Of a stretch of 13,867 nucleotides of DNA, positions 1 through 7,535 are shown one piece after another. Numbering within the stretch: position 1 is the first letter of the stretch; the number at the start of each line of letters is the position of its first letter. Source of the stretch: Chitinophagaceae bacterium UBA2793. GTDB lineage: Bacteria; Bacteroidota; Bacteroidia; Chitinophagales; Chitinophagaceae. The notes below the pieces were generated by a model that saw only the letters and a list, made by a program, of their open reading frames with translations, did no database searches and was not told where the DNA came from. Location of the stretch: assembly GCA_002352045.1 (NCBI GenBank), contig DEHT01000007.1, positions 188-14,054 of the forward strand, written 5' to 3'. A program made the position numbers and the translations under genes.

Positions 1-144
1 GGTTTTTCAACCGACCAACTCAGTAAAGTAAAATCGGTGGGTTTGCATAATATTCAATCGAGGGTAAATTATTTGCGGGGGCAAATAGATATACAATCCA
101 CTCCGGGTAGCGGCACTTCCGTTCATATTGATTGCACAATATAA
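1..144 (+). CDS. Sensor histidine kinase, C-terminal fragment (partial)
   Basis: The frame is open from the first base of the window and ends in TAA at 142-144, giving 47 residues. They carry the end of a HATPase_c domain of the NarX/LiaS/DegS type: a G-L-H-N-I-x-x-R-V motif at residues 14-22 (the G2 box region), then Q-I-D-I-x-S-x-P-G-S-G-T (residues 28-39), the usual last beta strands of the ATP-binding fold. The family autophosphorylates on a His in a HisKA_3 domain, which lies outside the window. The response regulator gene starts 4 bp after the stop, so the two are almost certainly co-transcribed as a two-component pair. The sensor input is unknown because the N-terminal part is missing. 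Confidence 0.9.
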   Translation, partial: GFSTDQLSKVKSVGLHNIQSRVNYLRGQIDIQSTPGSGTSVHIDCTI

Positions 145-148
145 GTTT

Positions 149-772
149 ATGGAAAAAATAAAAGTTTTGGTGGTAGATGATCATCCAATGGTATTGGAAG
201 GCATGAAGACGATGCTGGCACAAATTAATTTTGTACACTTAACCGGATTGGCAGCCAATGCCTTTGAGGCAATGGAAAAAATGAAACAGGATGAACCTCA
301 AATTGTAATTACAGATATCAATATGCCCGAAGTAAGCGGAATAGAACTAACGGCCAAAATAAAAAAAGAATATCCCAAGGCCAGCATTATTGCCATGAGC
401 ACTTTTAAAGAACGCAGTTATATTTCGCAAATGATTCAACAAGGGGCTGCCGGTTATTTGGTAAAGAGTGCCAGCAAAGAAGAGATAGAGGAAGCTATTC
501 TTTCAGTATTTGAAGGAAAATTGTACATGAGCCTCGATCTCAACATGAGTACAGTAGAAGAAAAGGAAATAAAAAATATGCCTACACTTAGCATGAGAGA
601 AAAAGAAGTGTTGCAACTGATAGCAGATGGATTTACTAATCCACAAATTGCGGAAAAGCTTTTTTTAAGCCTGCATACGGTAGATAGCCATCGTAAAAAC
701 CTGCTTACAAAGTTTGGTGTAAATAATACCGCCAGCTTAATTAAGACGGCTGCTAAGAATGATTTGGTTTAG
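149..772 (+). CDS. NarL/FixJ (LuxR)-family response regulator
   Basis: This is a 207-residue two-domain response regulator, the usual length for the family. The receiver domain spans about residues 3-120: acidic pair D10-D11, phosphoacceptor D56 in T-D-I-N-M-P, S84 in the switch position and K106 in L-V-K-S. The C-terminal LuxR-type helix-turn-helix covers about residues 143-207, with L-S-x-R-E-K-E-V-L-x-L-I-A-x-G and a recognition region around H-T-V-D-S-H-R. I chose the ATG at 149 because it lies 4 bp after the kinase stop and starts exactly at the receiver's first strand (M-E-K-I-K-V-L-V-V-D-D). An upstream TTG at 128 would only add seven residues overlapping the kinase. It should be phosphorylated by the kinase ending at 144 and bind promoters as a dimer. 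The target genes cannot be read from the sequence. Confidence 0.95.
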   Translation: MEKIKVLVVDDHPMVLEGMKTMLAQINFVHLTGLAANAFEAMEKMKQDEPQIVITDINMPEVSGIELTAKIKKEYPKASIIAMSTFKERSYISQMIQQGAAGYLVKSASKEEIEEAILSVFEGKLYMSLDLNMSTVEEKEIKNMPTLSMREKEVLQLIADGFTNPQIAEKLFLSLHTVDSHRKNLLTKFGVNNTASLIKTAAKNDLV

Positions 773-842
773 GGGCTTGCTGTGAATTTTTTACCACATA
801 AGGACATAGGGTTTATTGGAAAAAATATTTTTTGCACCCGGC

Positions 843-2426
843 TTACTTTTCAAGCCGCAGCTTCAGCCGCTCTTCCTGGTAGTCTAAAATCATCATTTTT
901 TTATGGATGATTTCTTCGTCAATAGAAGAATTGGTTTTGTTGATTTCAATCAAATGATTTCGCTGCAGGTTAATAAGTTTGCAGTAGAGTTCACTGCTTT
1001 GGGCATCTAATGGCAAATTATCTTCATCCCTCAGTTGTTCTTTTAAAGTGGTAACAATGTCGTGATAATGCCTGCCTCTTTGTTCTTTCTCTGAAAAAAC
1101 ACTATGCAGATAATCCAAAGATATTTGGAGGAGTTCTTTGTCTAATCGCATGGCCACTTTATGTTCATGCTCCGGATAATCCATTTCTTTTATATTGGCT
1201 TTTTTAATAAAAAAAGGCAATGTTAATCCCTGGATGGTGAGGGTTAAAAGAATAACGATGAAAGTGATAAAGAGAATTAAATTTCTTTGAGGAAACATTT
1301 CTCCATTATCCAAATAAAATGGAATGGAAAGCGCTGCTGCCAGCGAAACTACGCCCCGCATTCCTGCCCATCCAATAATTAAAGGGCCTTTGATGCCGGG
1401 ATAATTTGGGTCGGCAACTTTTATAAAATTCCGCATAATCATGGTAACACCTACTGCACCAAAACAACTTAGGATCCTTACCAATATCACCACAGCGGTT
1501 ACTAATATACCATATCCAATTGCCGTTGACAATTTTGTCTCACCCAAGCCCCCGGCTATTTGTGGAAGATCGAGGCCTATAAGAATAAACACAATCCCGT
1601 TGAGCAGAAAAATAAAACTTTGCCAAACATTAATGCCACGTACTCTTGATGTTGAGTCTAAAAACACATACCTTTTTTGAGAAACAAACAATCCACCTGC
1701 CACAACAGATAAAACACCGGAACCATGTATTTCTTCCGCTAAAATGTACATTAAATAGGGAGCGATAAGCGTTAGAATTACATCCATGTTGGCATCGGTG
1801 GGTAATACTTTATGTAGTTTGGTAAATAAATAACCTACCAAAAGTCCGCAGCCTACGCCACCTACAATCATCCATAAAAACTGCAGAGATGCCTGTGATG
1901 CATTGAAACTTCCGGTAGCCACCGCTACAATGGCAAACTGCAAAATGATGAGCGAAGAGGCATCGTTCAATAAACTTTCGCCTTCTAAAATGGTAGAAAT
2001 CCGCCTTGGTAATTTTACAAACTTTGTAATGGCGTTTACACTTACTGCATCGGGAGGCGACACAATTCCACCCAGCAAAAAACCCAATGCCAATGTAAAG
2101 CCCGGAATACTCCAATAAGCGGTAAATGCCACACTGATGGCGGTAATAAAAACTACTACAAAAGCAAAACTGAGAATAATTCTTCTCCATCTAAACAATT
2201 CTCTAAAAGAGGAAGCCCAGCAAGCTTCATACAAAATGGGTGGAAGAAAAAGGATGAAAACGATATCCGGCTCTAATTCTATTTTGGGTAAACCCGGTAT
2301 AAAACTAAGGAGCAATCCTACGATTACCAATAATACCGGATAGGCAACCTGTATTTTTTTGGCTATCATAATGATGCCAATAACAACCAACACTAAAAAT
2401 AGAAATAATAGAAAATTTTCCTCCAT
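843..2426 (-). CDS. Na+/H+ antiporter, CPA1 (NhaP-like) family
   Basis: This 527-residue protein is an inner-membrane cation/proton antiporter of the CPA1 family. About twelve hydrophobic segments occupy residues 5-420. Family signatures are visible: S-P-P-D-A-V (P124-P125-D126) in the discontinuous helix region, E-G-E-S-L-L-N-D (E150 to D155, with the N154-D155 pair expected in electroneutral CPA1 exchangers), and G-M-R-G-V-V-S-L-A-A-A-L in a later helix. The last roughly 110 residues are hydrophilic and helix-rich, with many charged residues, and are probably a cytoplasmic regulatory tail. The expected role is Na+ (or K+) export in exchange for protons, for pH and salt homeostasis; ion preference cannot be read from sequence. 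The start is the ATG at 2426, directly before the first hydrophobic segment. The gene converges on the response regulator, with 70 bp between the two stops. Confidence 0.93.
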   Translation of the reverse strand: MEENFLLFLFLVLVVIGIIMIAKKIQVAYPVLLVIVGLLLSFIPGLPKIELEPDIVFILFLPPILYEACWASSFRELFRWRRIILSFAFVVVFITAISVAFTAYWSIPGFTLALGFLLGGIVSPPDAVSVNAITKFVKLPRRISTILEGESLLNDASSLIILQFAIVAVATGSFNASQASLQFLWMIVGGVGCGLLVGYLFTKLHKVLPTDANMDVILTLIAPYLMYILAEEIHGSGVLSVVAGGLFVSQKRYVFLDSTSRVRGINVWQSFIFLLNGIVFILIGLDLPQIAGGLGETKLSTAIGYGILVTAVVILVRILSCFGAVGVTMIMRNFIKVADPNYPGIKGPLIIGWAGMRGVVSLAAALSIPFYLDNGEMFPQRNLILFITFIVILLTLTIQGLTLPFFIKKANIKEMDYPEHEHKVAMRLDKELLQISLDYLHSVFSEKEQRGRHYHDIVTTLKEQLRDEDNLPLDAQSSELYCKLINLQRNHLIEINKTNSSIDEEIIHKKMMILDYQEERLKLRLEK

Positions 2427-2483
2427 ATTTTATAAATATAGGGAATTGCATTCAGTTGAAATAGCACGGCAACAAGAAGTATT

Positions 2484-2708
2484 TTAGGCAGCCGTTATTG
2501 TTTTCATAAGCACATAGCCATACGTAATATCACCTGTTACTGAGTTTGACAAGTTTACATTTAAACTAAAAAAAACATCCTATACATTAGAAGTATCTGG
2601 TGCGCCCTGCACGGGTACCAACCCAGAAAAATACTGATAAATGAAACCAGTACAGAAAAGATAAAACAAATTGTTTAGGTTAATTATTAAAAATGTGTCT
2701 AAAAAATT
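2484..2708 (-). pseudogene. Decayed reading frame between cls and the antiporter, one internal TAG
   Basis: On the minus strand one frame runs from about 2708 to a TAA at 2484-2486, about 74 codons, interrupted only by TAG at 2580-2582. The part before the TAG (42 codons) ends with protein-like text including F-I-Y-Q-Y-F-S-G-L-V-P-V-Q-G-A-P-D-T-S-N-V. The part after it (31 codons) contains N-L-S-N-S-V-T-G-D-I-T-Y-G-Y-V-L-M-K. In AT-rich non-coding DNA I would expect several stops over this length. There is no obvious ATG at the left edge and no family that I recognise. A single C-to-T change (CAG to TAG) would explain the break. It may be the tail of a gene whose front was lost, or an accidental open frame. 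A small imperfect hairpin (about 2599-2619, G-G-T-G-C against G-G-G-T-A-C-C) lies inside it and has no T-run, so I do not call it a terminator. Confidence 0.3.
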
Positions 2709-4176
2709 AAAGTAAAGGCGAAACCAACCTGCAAACTGAATCGAAAGCCCGTTGCATTACAGGCCGGGCTACCCAGGCTTCTAAGGTCAATAATTTACTT
2801 TCTGATTTATCTGCTTCAAAAGATGTACTCATTTGTTCACAAAGTTGAGTATCGTAAATGGCGGAAGTAATTTCAAAATTTAAATAAAAACTTCGGGTAT
2901 CCATATTAACTGTACCTATAAAGGCAAGTTGATCATCTACTACCATTGTTTTTGAATGAATAAAACCTTTTTGATAAAGATACACTTTCACTCTACGTTC
3001 CAGCAGCGGTTTTATAAATGAAAAACTGGCGTGTTGTACAATGAAAGAATCGGATGTACCGGGCAAAATAATTTCTACTTCTACGCCTTTGGCTGCTGCT
3101 ATTACCAATGCCGAAGTGAGTTGATCTGTAGGAATAAAATACGGTGTGCAAATTTGAACCTTTCGCTTGGCCTGGCTTATCGCCAACAAAAAAGTTTCTA
3201 AAATATACGGTGCTGTAGAGTCGGGGCCGCTGGCAACAATTGCCACCACAGCCTCAGCTTTGAGTGGGGCCTTGTGTTCCAAATAAAATTCACGGCTTTT
3301 GAAATTATTTTCACCATTAGAGAAAAGCCAACTCAACAAAAACTGAAATTGTAAGAGTTGAATTGCCGGGCCTTCAATACAAATGGTTGTATCTCTCCAA
3401 AACAGCCGGTGTTTGCCATTGTTCAGATAACGATCATCTAAATTAATTCCTCCCAAATACCCCATTTCACCATCAATAACTACCACTTTTCTATGATTTC
3501 GATAATTACTGTTTGCTAAAGATCCAAACATTACAGGTAGGGTTTTGGCAAAAGGAATACCGGCCTCTTTTAATCTCTTAGGAATCTTTTTTATTTTATT
3601 AGATCCAACATCATCGAATATTACCCGAACTTCAACTCCTTCCCTATGTTTATTAATGAGTAAATCAGCCATTTTATTTCCTATATCATCGGCCGTCCAC
3701 ATATAGTATTCAAGGTGTATGTAGGCCCTTGCATTTTGGATGGAGTTAAAAAGGTGCGAAAACTTTTCCTCACCATTATTAAGAAGCGTTACGGCATTTC
3801 CTTCGGTGATGGGAGATTGCTTTTGAAGATAGAGGTAGTTGAATGTTTGTGAGATAGTCCCCATTTTTTGTTCCAACTTACCCAATGCTGTGTGCATGGG
3901 CTCTTTGAGGCTTGCAAAATATTCGTTCAACTTACTCTCATTCGACTTTTGTATATTCTTAAACTTGGAGCCTTTAAACAAAGGTTTTCTTCCAACAAAA
4001 TAGTAGATTATCAAACCAATACCTGGTAAAAAAACAAGCATCAATATATAAGCAAGCGACTTCCCGGGGTTACGATTTTCACTTATGATAGTGATAAAAA
4101 CCCCGAGATAAATCCCCAGTAATGGAATCCAAAACCACTGAGTTATGAAATGCCAAATGTTTTGCAAGTACTCCAA
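2707..4176 (-). CDS. cls: Cardiolipin synthase (phospholipase D family)
   Basis: This 489-residue membrane enzyme should condense two phosphatidylglycerol molecules to cardiolipin and glycerol. Two N-terminal hydrophobic helices (about residues 12-32 and 40-62) anchor it, with a P-G-x-G-L-I-I-Y-Y motif in the second helix as in other Cls proteins. Two complete HKD motifs follow: H228-x-K230-x4-D235 with downstream G-G-I-N, and H407-x-K409-x4-D414 with downstream G-T-V-N-M-D-x-R-S-F. Length and architecture match ClsA/Cls of the family. The start is unusual. An in-frame TAA lies directly before a TTG at 4176, and the next in-frame ATG (residue 46) would remove the first helix, so TTG is the best available start. 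A non-standard ATT start is the main alternative. The gene stands alone, about 280 bp upstream of the antiporter on the same strand. Confidence 0.93.
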   Translation of the reverse strand: MEYLQNIWHFITQWFWIPLLGIYLGVFITIISENRNPGKSLAYILMLVFLPGIGLIIYYFVGRKPLFKGSKFKNIQKSNESKLNEYFASLKEPMHTALGKLEQKMGTISQTFNYLYLQKQSPITEGNAVTLLNNGEEKFSHLFNSIQNARAYIHLEYYMWTADDIGNKMADLLINKHREGVEVRVIFDDVGSNKIKKIPKRLKEAGIPFAKTLPVMFGSLANSNYRNHRKVVVIDGEMGYLGGINLDDRYLNNGKHRLFWRDTTICIEGPAIQLLQFQFLLSWLFSNGENNFKSREFYLEHKAPLKAEAVVAIVASGPDSTAPYILETFLLAISQAKRKVQICTPYFIPTDQLTSALVIAAAKGVEVEIILPGTSDSFIVQHASFSFIKPLLERRVKVYLYQKGFIHSKTMVVDDQLAFIGTVNMDTRSFYLNFEITSAIYDTQLCEQMSTSFEADKSESKLLTLEAWVARPVMQRAFDSVCRLVSPLL

Positions 4177-4688
4177 TTAATTGTTGCCTATAGTTTGGTA
4201 CACATCACAATATTGAAAATGTTTATAGCAATAATACTGCAATATTCTTTATCATTTATGCACTATTAAAATTTAAAAATTCGTAAACGATTTATCATTT
4301 ACATGTTGCTAAAATCAAAGAACCATCTATGCATAGTATTTAAAGAAGCAAAGACAATCTTCTCTTCATCGTTCCTTTATTTTGTTTATACTGTCAACTG
4401 CTTCATTTATCAGCAAACAGTGTTGAAACAAAATAACGAAAGGCTTGTTAAATATATAACTGATTTACTCAACTGAAATACTGTTTATATTTTTAAATTT
4501 TTATAAAACGCTTAGGCTTTCCAAAATAGTTTTTTGAATACAATACGTTTTAAAGTACATTTAAATACCATTTACATTTTGCGATTGCTGGTTTGCAGTA
4601 TGCGGCATTTCTAATATTTGTTATTTGTCTTATCCCTTACCCTTAGTAAATATTTATTGATTAAAATATCAACTAATGATTTAGTACC
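4177..4688. other. 512-bp AT-rich intergenic region without a supported gene
   Basis: The region lies between the divergent starts of cls (-) and the DASS stub/sdh operon (+), so it should hold promoters for both. It is much richer in A and T than its neighbours, and stops are frequent in all frames. The longest protein-like stretch is about 32 codons on the minus strand (about 4365-4462, including N-E-A-V-D-S-I-N-K-I-K-E-R before a TGA), which is not enough to call a gene. On the plus strand, TTTG at 4624-4627 lies 19 bases before TAAATATT (4647-4654), a weak imitation of the Bacteroidota -33/-7 promoter (TTTG, then TAnnTTTG). I found no trace of the missing front part of the DASS transporter here by reading the three plus-strand frames near the stub. 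Confidence 0.5.
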
Positions 4689-4892
4689 ATGCTCGCAATT
4701 TTTTTAGGAGCAGCCGCAACGTTAATGGGAGGTCTTACACATTATGGTCATGGACCAGCCCCAAATTTTTTCGGAAGTACTTATGTTGAAATGAAAGACT
4801 GGTGGAAACATGGATTTTTCATAAGTGTTTTGTTCCTACTGATATGGTTTGTTGCAGGCGGGCTTTGGTGGAAAGTGATTGGACTTTGGTAA
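4689..4892 (+). pseudogene. C-terminal stub of a DASS-family dicarboxylate/citrate:Na+ symporter
   Basis: The 67 codons read as the last part of a divalent anion:Na+ symporter (DASS, CitT/SdcS type). They contain the conserved L-T-H-Y-G-x-G-P-A-P motif (here T-H-Y-G-H-G-P-A-P), followed by F-F-G-S-T-Y-V, K-D-W-W-K-H-G-F, a last transmembrane helix and a final G-G-L-W-W-K-V-I-G-L-W, just as full-length members end. Full members are about 450-500 residues, so roughly 85% is missing. An in-frame TGA lies ten bases before the ATG, and upstream DNA shows no homologous frame. The family imports or exchanges C4-dicarboxylates and citrate, which fits the sdh genes starting 22 bp downstream. The most likely history is a deletion that removed the front of the transporter and left the end next to the operon. 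The ATG could still allow a short membrane peptide to be made. Confidence 0.8.
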
Positions 4893-4914
4893 TATCTAAA
4901 TACTATTTTCAGAA

Positions 4915-5574
4915 ATGAAATCAACGCAGATTCAGAAAATATTGATGGCATTAACAGGTTTTTTTCTTTGCATATTCCTGGTTATTCATTTACTGGGGAA
5001 CCTGCAATTATTATTACCCGCCGAAAAAGCAAAAACATCTTTTAACTGGTATTCCCATTTTCTCTCAGGAAATATACTCATTAAAATTATTGAGATTTTG
5101 CTGTTTGTAAGTGTTGCAGCTCATATTGTATATGCATTGATATTAACATTGAATGCAAAAAAAGCAAACGGACAGAAATATGTATACGACCGCCGTGGCA
5201 CAGCAAGTAAATGGTATAGCAGGAATATGGGAATGTTAGGCTCGCTTATTCTTTTATTCCTGATTATTCATTTAAAAGATTTTTGGTATCAATATAAGTT
5301 TACCGATTTGCCTATTGATGAGCAGGGCTACAAAGATCTGTACAGCATTGTAATTGAAGCATACAGGCAATGGTGGTATGTATTGATTTACCTGGCAGGC
5401 ATAGTCGCACTTGGTTTTCATTTGCTGCATGGTTTTTTCAGTGCGGCAAGAACGTTGGGAGTTTACAATCCTAAATATGTAAAAGGATTCAGAATTTTCG
5501 GATGGTTATATACCGGTATTATCACAGCAGGATTTATGATTATACCGGTTTACATTCATCTTACAATTATTTAA
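4915..5574 (+). CDS. sdhC: Succinate dehydrogenase/fumarate reductase cytochrome b558 subunit
   Basis: This 219-residue integral membrane subunit belongs to the b558 SdhC/FrdC family with five transmembrane helices, the type that forms a two-subunit soluble domain plus one anchor. Candidate ligands for the two b hemes sit one per helix in the spacing known from this family: H25 (V-I-H-L-L-G-N), H70 (A-A-H-I-V-Y), H119 (I-I-H-L-K-D) and H169 (F-H-L-L-H-G). Further His residues are H48, H172 and H214. It should anchor SdhA/B in the inner membrane, bind two hemes and react with menaquinone. It starts 22 bp after the transporter stub and stops 2 bp before sdhA, so it is the first intact gene of the operon. 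The start ATG at 4915 is directly followed by a hydrophilic lead and helix 1. Confidence 0.95.
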   Translation: MKSTQIQKILMALTGFFLCIFLVIHLLGNLQLLLPAEKAKTSFNWYSHFLSGNILIKIIEILLFVSVAAHIVYALILTLNAKKANGQKYVYDRRGTASKWYSRNMGMLGSLILLFLIIHLKDFWYQYKFTDLPIDEQGYKDLYSIVIEAYRQWWYVLIYLAGIVALGFHLLHGFFSAARTLGVYNPKYVKGFRIFGWLYTGIITAGFMIIPVYIHLTII

Positions 5575-5576
5575 TT

Positions 5577-7484
5577 ATGGATGCAAAAATTCCGGCAGGA
5601 CCATTATCAGAAAAATGGAGCAATTACAAGTCGCATGCTCGCCTGGTGAACCCTGCCAACAGAAAAAAGATGTCGGTGATTGTAGTGGGTACCGGTCTTG
5701 CAGGTGCATCGGCAGCAGCTTCTCTTGCAGAACAGGGATATAAGATTAAAAGTTTTTGTTTTCAGGATGCGGCAAGAAGGGCACACTCTGTTGCTGCACA
5801 AGGTGGCGTAAATGCCTGCAAAAATTATAAGAATGATGGCGATAGCATTTACCGCATGTTTTATGATACTATAAAAGGCGGTGATTTCCGGTCAAGAGAG
5901 GCAAATGTTTACCGGCTTGCAGAATGTTCTGCCAGCCTGATTGACCAATCAGTAGCACAAGGTGTTCCTTTTGCAAGAGAGTATGGAGGTTATTTAAATA
6001 ACCGCTCTTTTGGCGGTGTGCAGGTATCAAGAACTTTTTATGCAAGGGGACAAACGGGCCAGCAATTATTGCTGGGTGCTTACCAGGCACTCATGCGGCA
6101 GGTAAATACCGGCAGGGTTAGTTTACACACACGGCATGAAATGCTTGACCTGATAGTGATTGACGGTAAGGCAAAAGGCATTTTAGCCCGTAACCTTGAA
6201 ACAGGCGAAATAGAAAGACATGCCGCCGATGCGGTTATACTGGCAACCGGCGGCTATGGTAAAATTTATTACCTGTCTACTTTAGCAATGGGCTGTAATG
6301 CATCGGCAATATGGCGTGCACATAAAAAAGGGGCATACATGGCAGGGGTAAGCTGGATACAGATACATCCAACCTGTTTACCTCAATCCGGAGAACATCA
6401 ATCTAAACTTACATTAATGTCGGAATCGCTGCGCAATGATGGAAGGATATGGGTTCCATTGAAAGCAGATGACAACCGCAACCCCAATGATATTCCGGAA
6501 AATGAAAGAGATTATTACCTGGAGAGGCGTTATCCTGCATTTGGTAATCTTGCACCAAGAGATATTTCCTCAAGGGCGGCTAAAGAAAGAATTGATACCG
6601 GGCATGGTGTGGGTGTTATGAAAAATGCCGTATGTCTTGATTTTTCCAAAGCAATAAAAGAACAGGGTGAAAAAGTGATAGAAGAAAAGTATGGTAACCT
6701 TTTTAGTATGTATGAAAAGATTACCGGCATTAATGCATATAAACAACCCATGCTTATTTCGCCGGCTGCACATTTTACAATGGGTGGCTTATGGGTTGAT
6801 TATACTTTAATGACCAATATTCCGGGATTGTTTGCGTTAGGAGAAGCAAATTTTTCAGATCATGGTGCAAACAGGTTAGGCGCCAACTCTTTGCTGCAGG
6901 CATGTGTAGATGGCTATTTCATTGCACCTTATACTATTCCTGATTATTTAGCCGGTGAGTTAAAGGCAGAAAAAATCACAACGGACCACCCTGCTTTTGA
7001 TGAAGCAGAAAAAAAAGCAAAACAACAACTGAATAATTTTTTATCTGTCAAAGGCAAACTGTCTGCTGATTATTTCCATAAAACATTAGGCAAACTTTTG
7101 TACGATAAATGTGGCTTAGCACGTAATAAAAAAGGATTGGAAGAAGCTATTGAAGAGATAAGAAATTTGCAGCAACAGTTTTACAGGGAGTTGAATATTA
7201 CAGGAGATGACAAGGTAAATACAGAGCTGGAAAAAGCCGGGCGGCTTGCTGATTATCTTGAGTTGGCAGAATTGATGTGCGAAGATGCTTTATCAAGAGA
7301 AGAATCATGCGGAGCGCATTTCAGGGAAGAATTTCAAACGCCGGAAGGAGAAGCAATACGCAATGATAAAGACTTTTGTTATGTATCTGCATGGGAATGG
7401 AATGGTGCTGACCAACCGCATATTTTGCACAAAGAACCGCTGCTGTTTGAGAGTGTGGAATTAACAGTTAGAAGTTATAAATAA
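5577..7484 (+). CDS. sdhA: Succinate dehydrogenase/fumarate reductase flavoprotein subunit
   Basis: This 635-residue catalytic subunit interconverts succinate and fumarate with covalently bound FAD. The N-terminal dinucleotide-binding motif G-T-G-L-A-G is at residues 38-43, and H70 in R-R-A-H-S-V-A-A-Q-G-G is the expected FAD attachment site. Active-site elements are present: H-P-T-C, T-L-M-S-E-S-L-R-N-D-G-R, P-R-D-I-S-S-R (catalytic Arg), H-F-T-M-G-G-L, and G-E-A-N-F-S-D-H-G-A-N-R-L-G-A-N before the C-terminal FAD contact. The C-terminal helical domain is complete. I place the start at the ATG at 5577, 2 bp after the sdhC stop, where M-D-A-K-I-P-A-G-P begins as in Bacteroidota homologues. 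A longer frame from 5502 would run 25 codons inside sdhC. Direction in vivo (oxidation or fumarate reduction) cannot be decided from sequence. Confidence 0.97.
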   Translation: MDAKIPAGPLSEKWSNYKSHARLVNPANRKKMSVIVVGTGLAGASAAASLAEQGYKIKSFCFQDAARRAHSVAAQGGVNACKNYKNDGDSIYRMFYDTIKGGDFRSREANVYRLAECSASLIDQSVAQGVPFAREYGGYLNNRSFGGVQVSRTFYARGQTGQQLLLGAYQALMRQVNTGRVSLHTRHEMLDLIVIDGKAKGILARNLETGEIERHAADAVILATGGYGKIYYLSTLAMGCNASAIWRAHKKGAYMAGVSWIQIHPTCLPQSGEHQSKLTLMSESLRNDGRIWVPLKADDNRNPNDIPENERDYYLERRYPAFGNLAPRDISSRAAKERIDTGHGVGVMKNAVCLDFSKAIKEQGEKVIEEKYGNLFSMYEKITGINAYKQPMLISPAAHFTMGGLWVDYTLMTNIPGLFALGEANFSDHGANRLGANSLLQACVDGYFIAPYTIPDYLAGELKAEKITTDHPAFDEAEKKAKQQLNNFLSVKGKLSADYFHKTLGKLLYDKCGLARNKKGLEEAIEEIRNLQQQFYRELNITGDDKVNTELEKAGRLADYLELAELMCEDALSREESCGAHFREEFQTPEGEAIRNDKDFCYVSAWEWNGADQPHILHKEPLLFESVELTVRSYK

Positions 7485-7535
7485 CAACAGTATCTGACAA
7501 TACCGGGAATACACAAATGAATAATAAGAACCGAT

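Noticed and set aside
820..833. AAAAAATATTTTTT palindrome between the response regulator and antiporter genes
   Set aside because: It is a homopolymer-based palindrome without a GC stem, so it is too weak to call a terminator although the position between convergent genes would fit.
1810..2190. 126-codon minus-strand frame inside the antiporter gene
   Set aside because: It is a shadow of the antiporter in another frame, with odd composition rich in Cys, Arg and Phe and no domain.
2664..2676. AAACAA-A-TTGTTT near-palindrome after cls
   Set aside because: Pure AT-rich 6-bp arms are common by chance, and there is no T-run that would make it a terminator.
4554..4643. Hydrophobic plus-strand frame (A-I-A-G-L-Q-Y-A-A-F-L-I-F-V-I) upstream of the DASS stub, considered as more of the transporter
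   Set aside because: It has no start codon, ends in TAG before the stub, and shows no DASS motif; hydrophobic text is easily produced by T-rich DNA.
5502..5576. Longer N terminus for SdhA starting inside sdhC
   Set aside because: The 25 extra codons overlap the end of sdhC in another frame and precede the normal family start M-D-A-K-I-P-A-G-P, which lies 2 bp after the sdhC stop.
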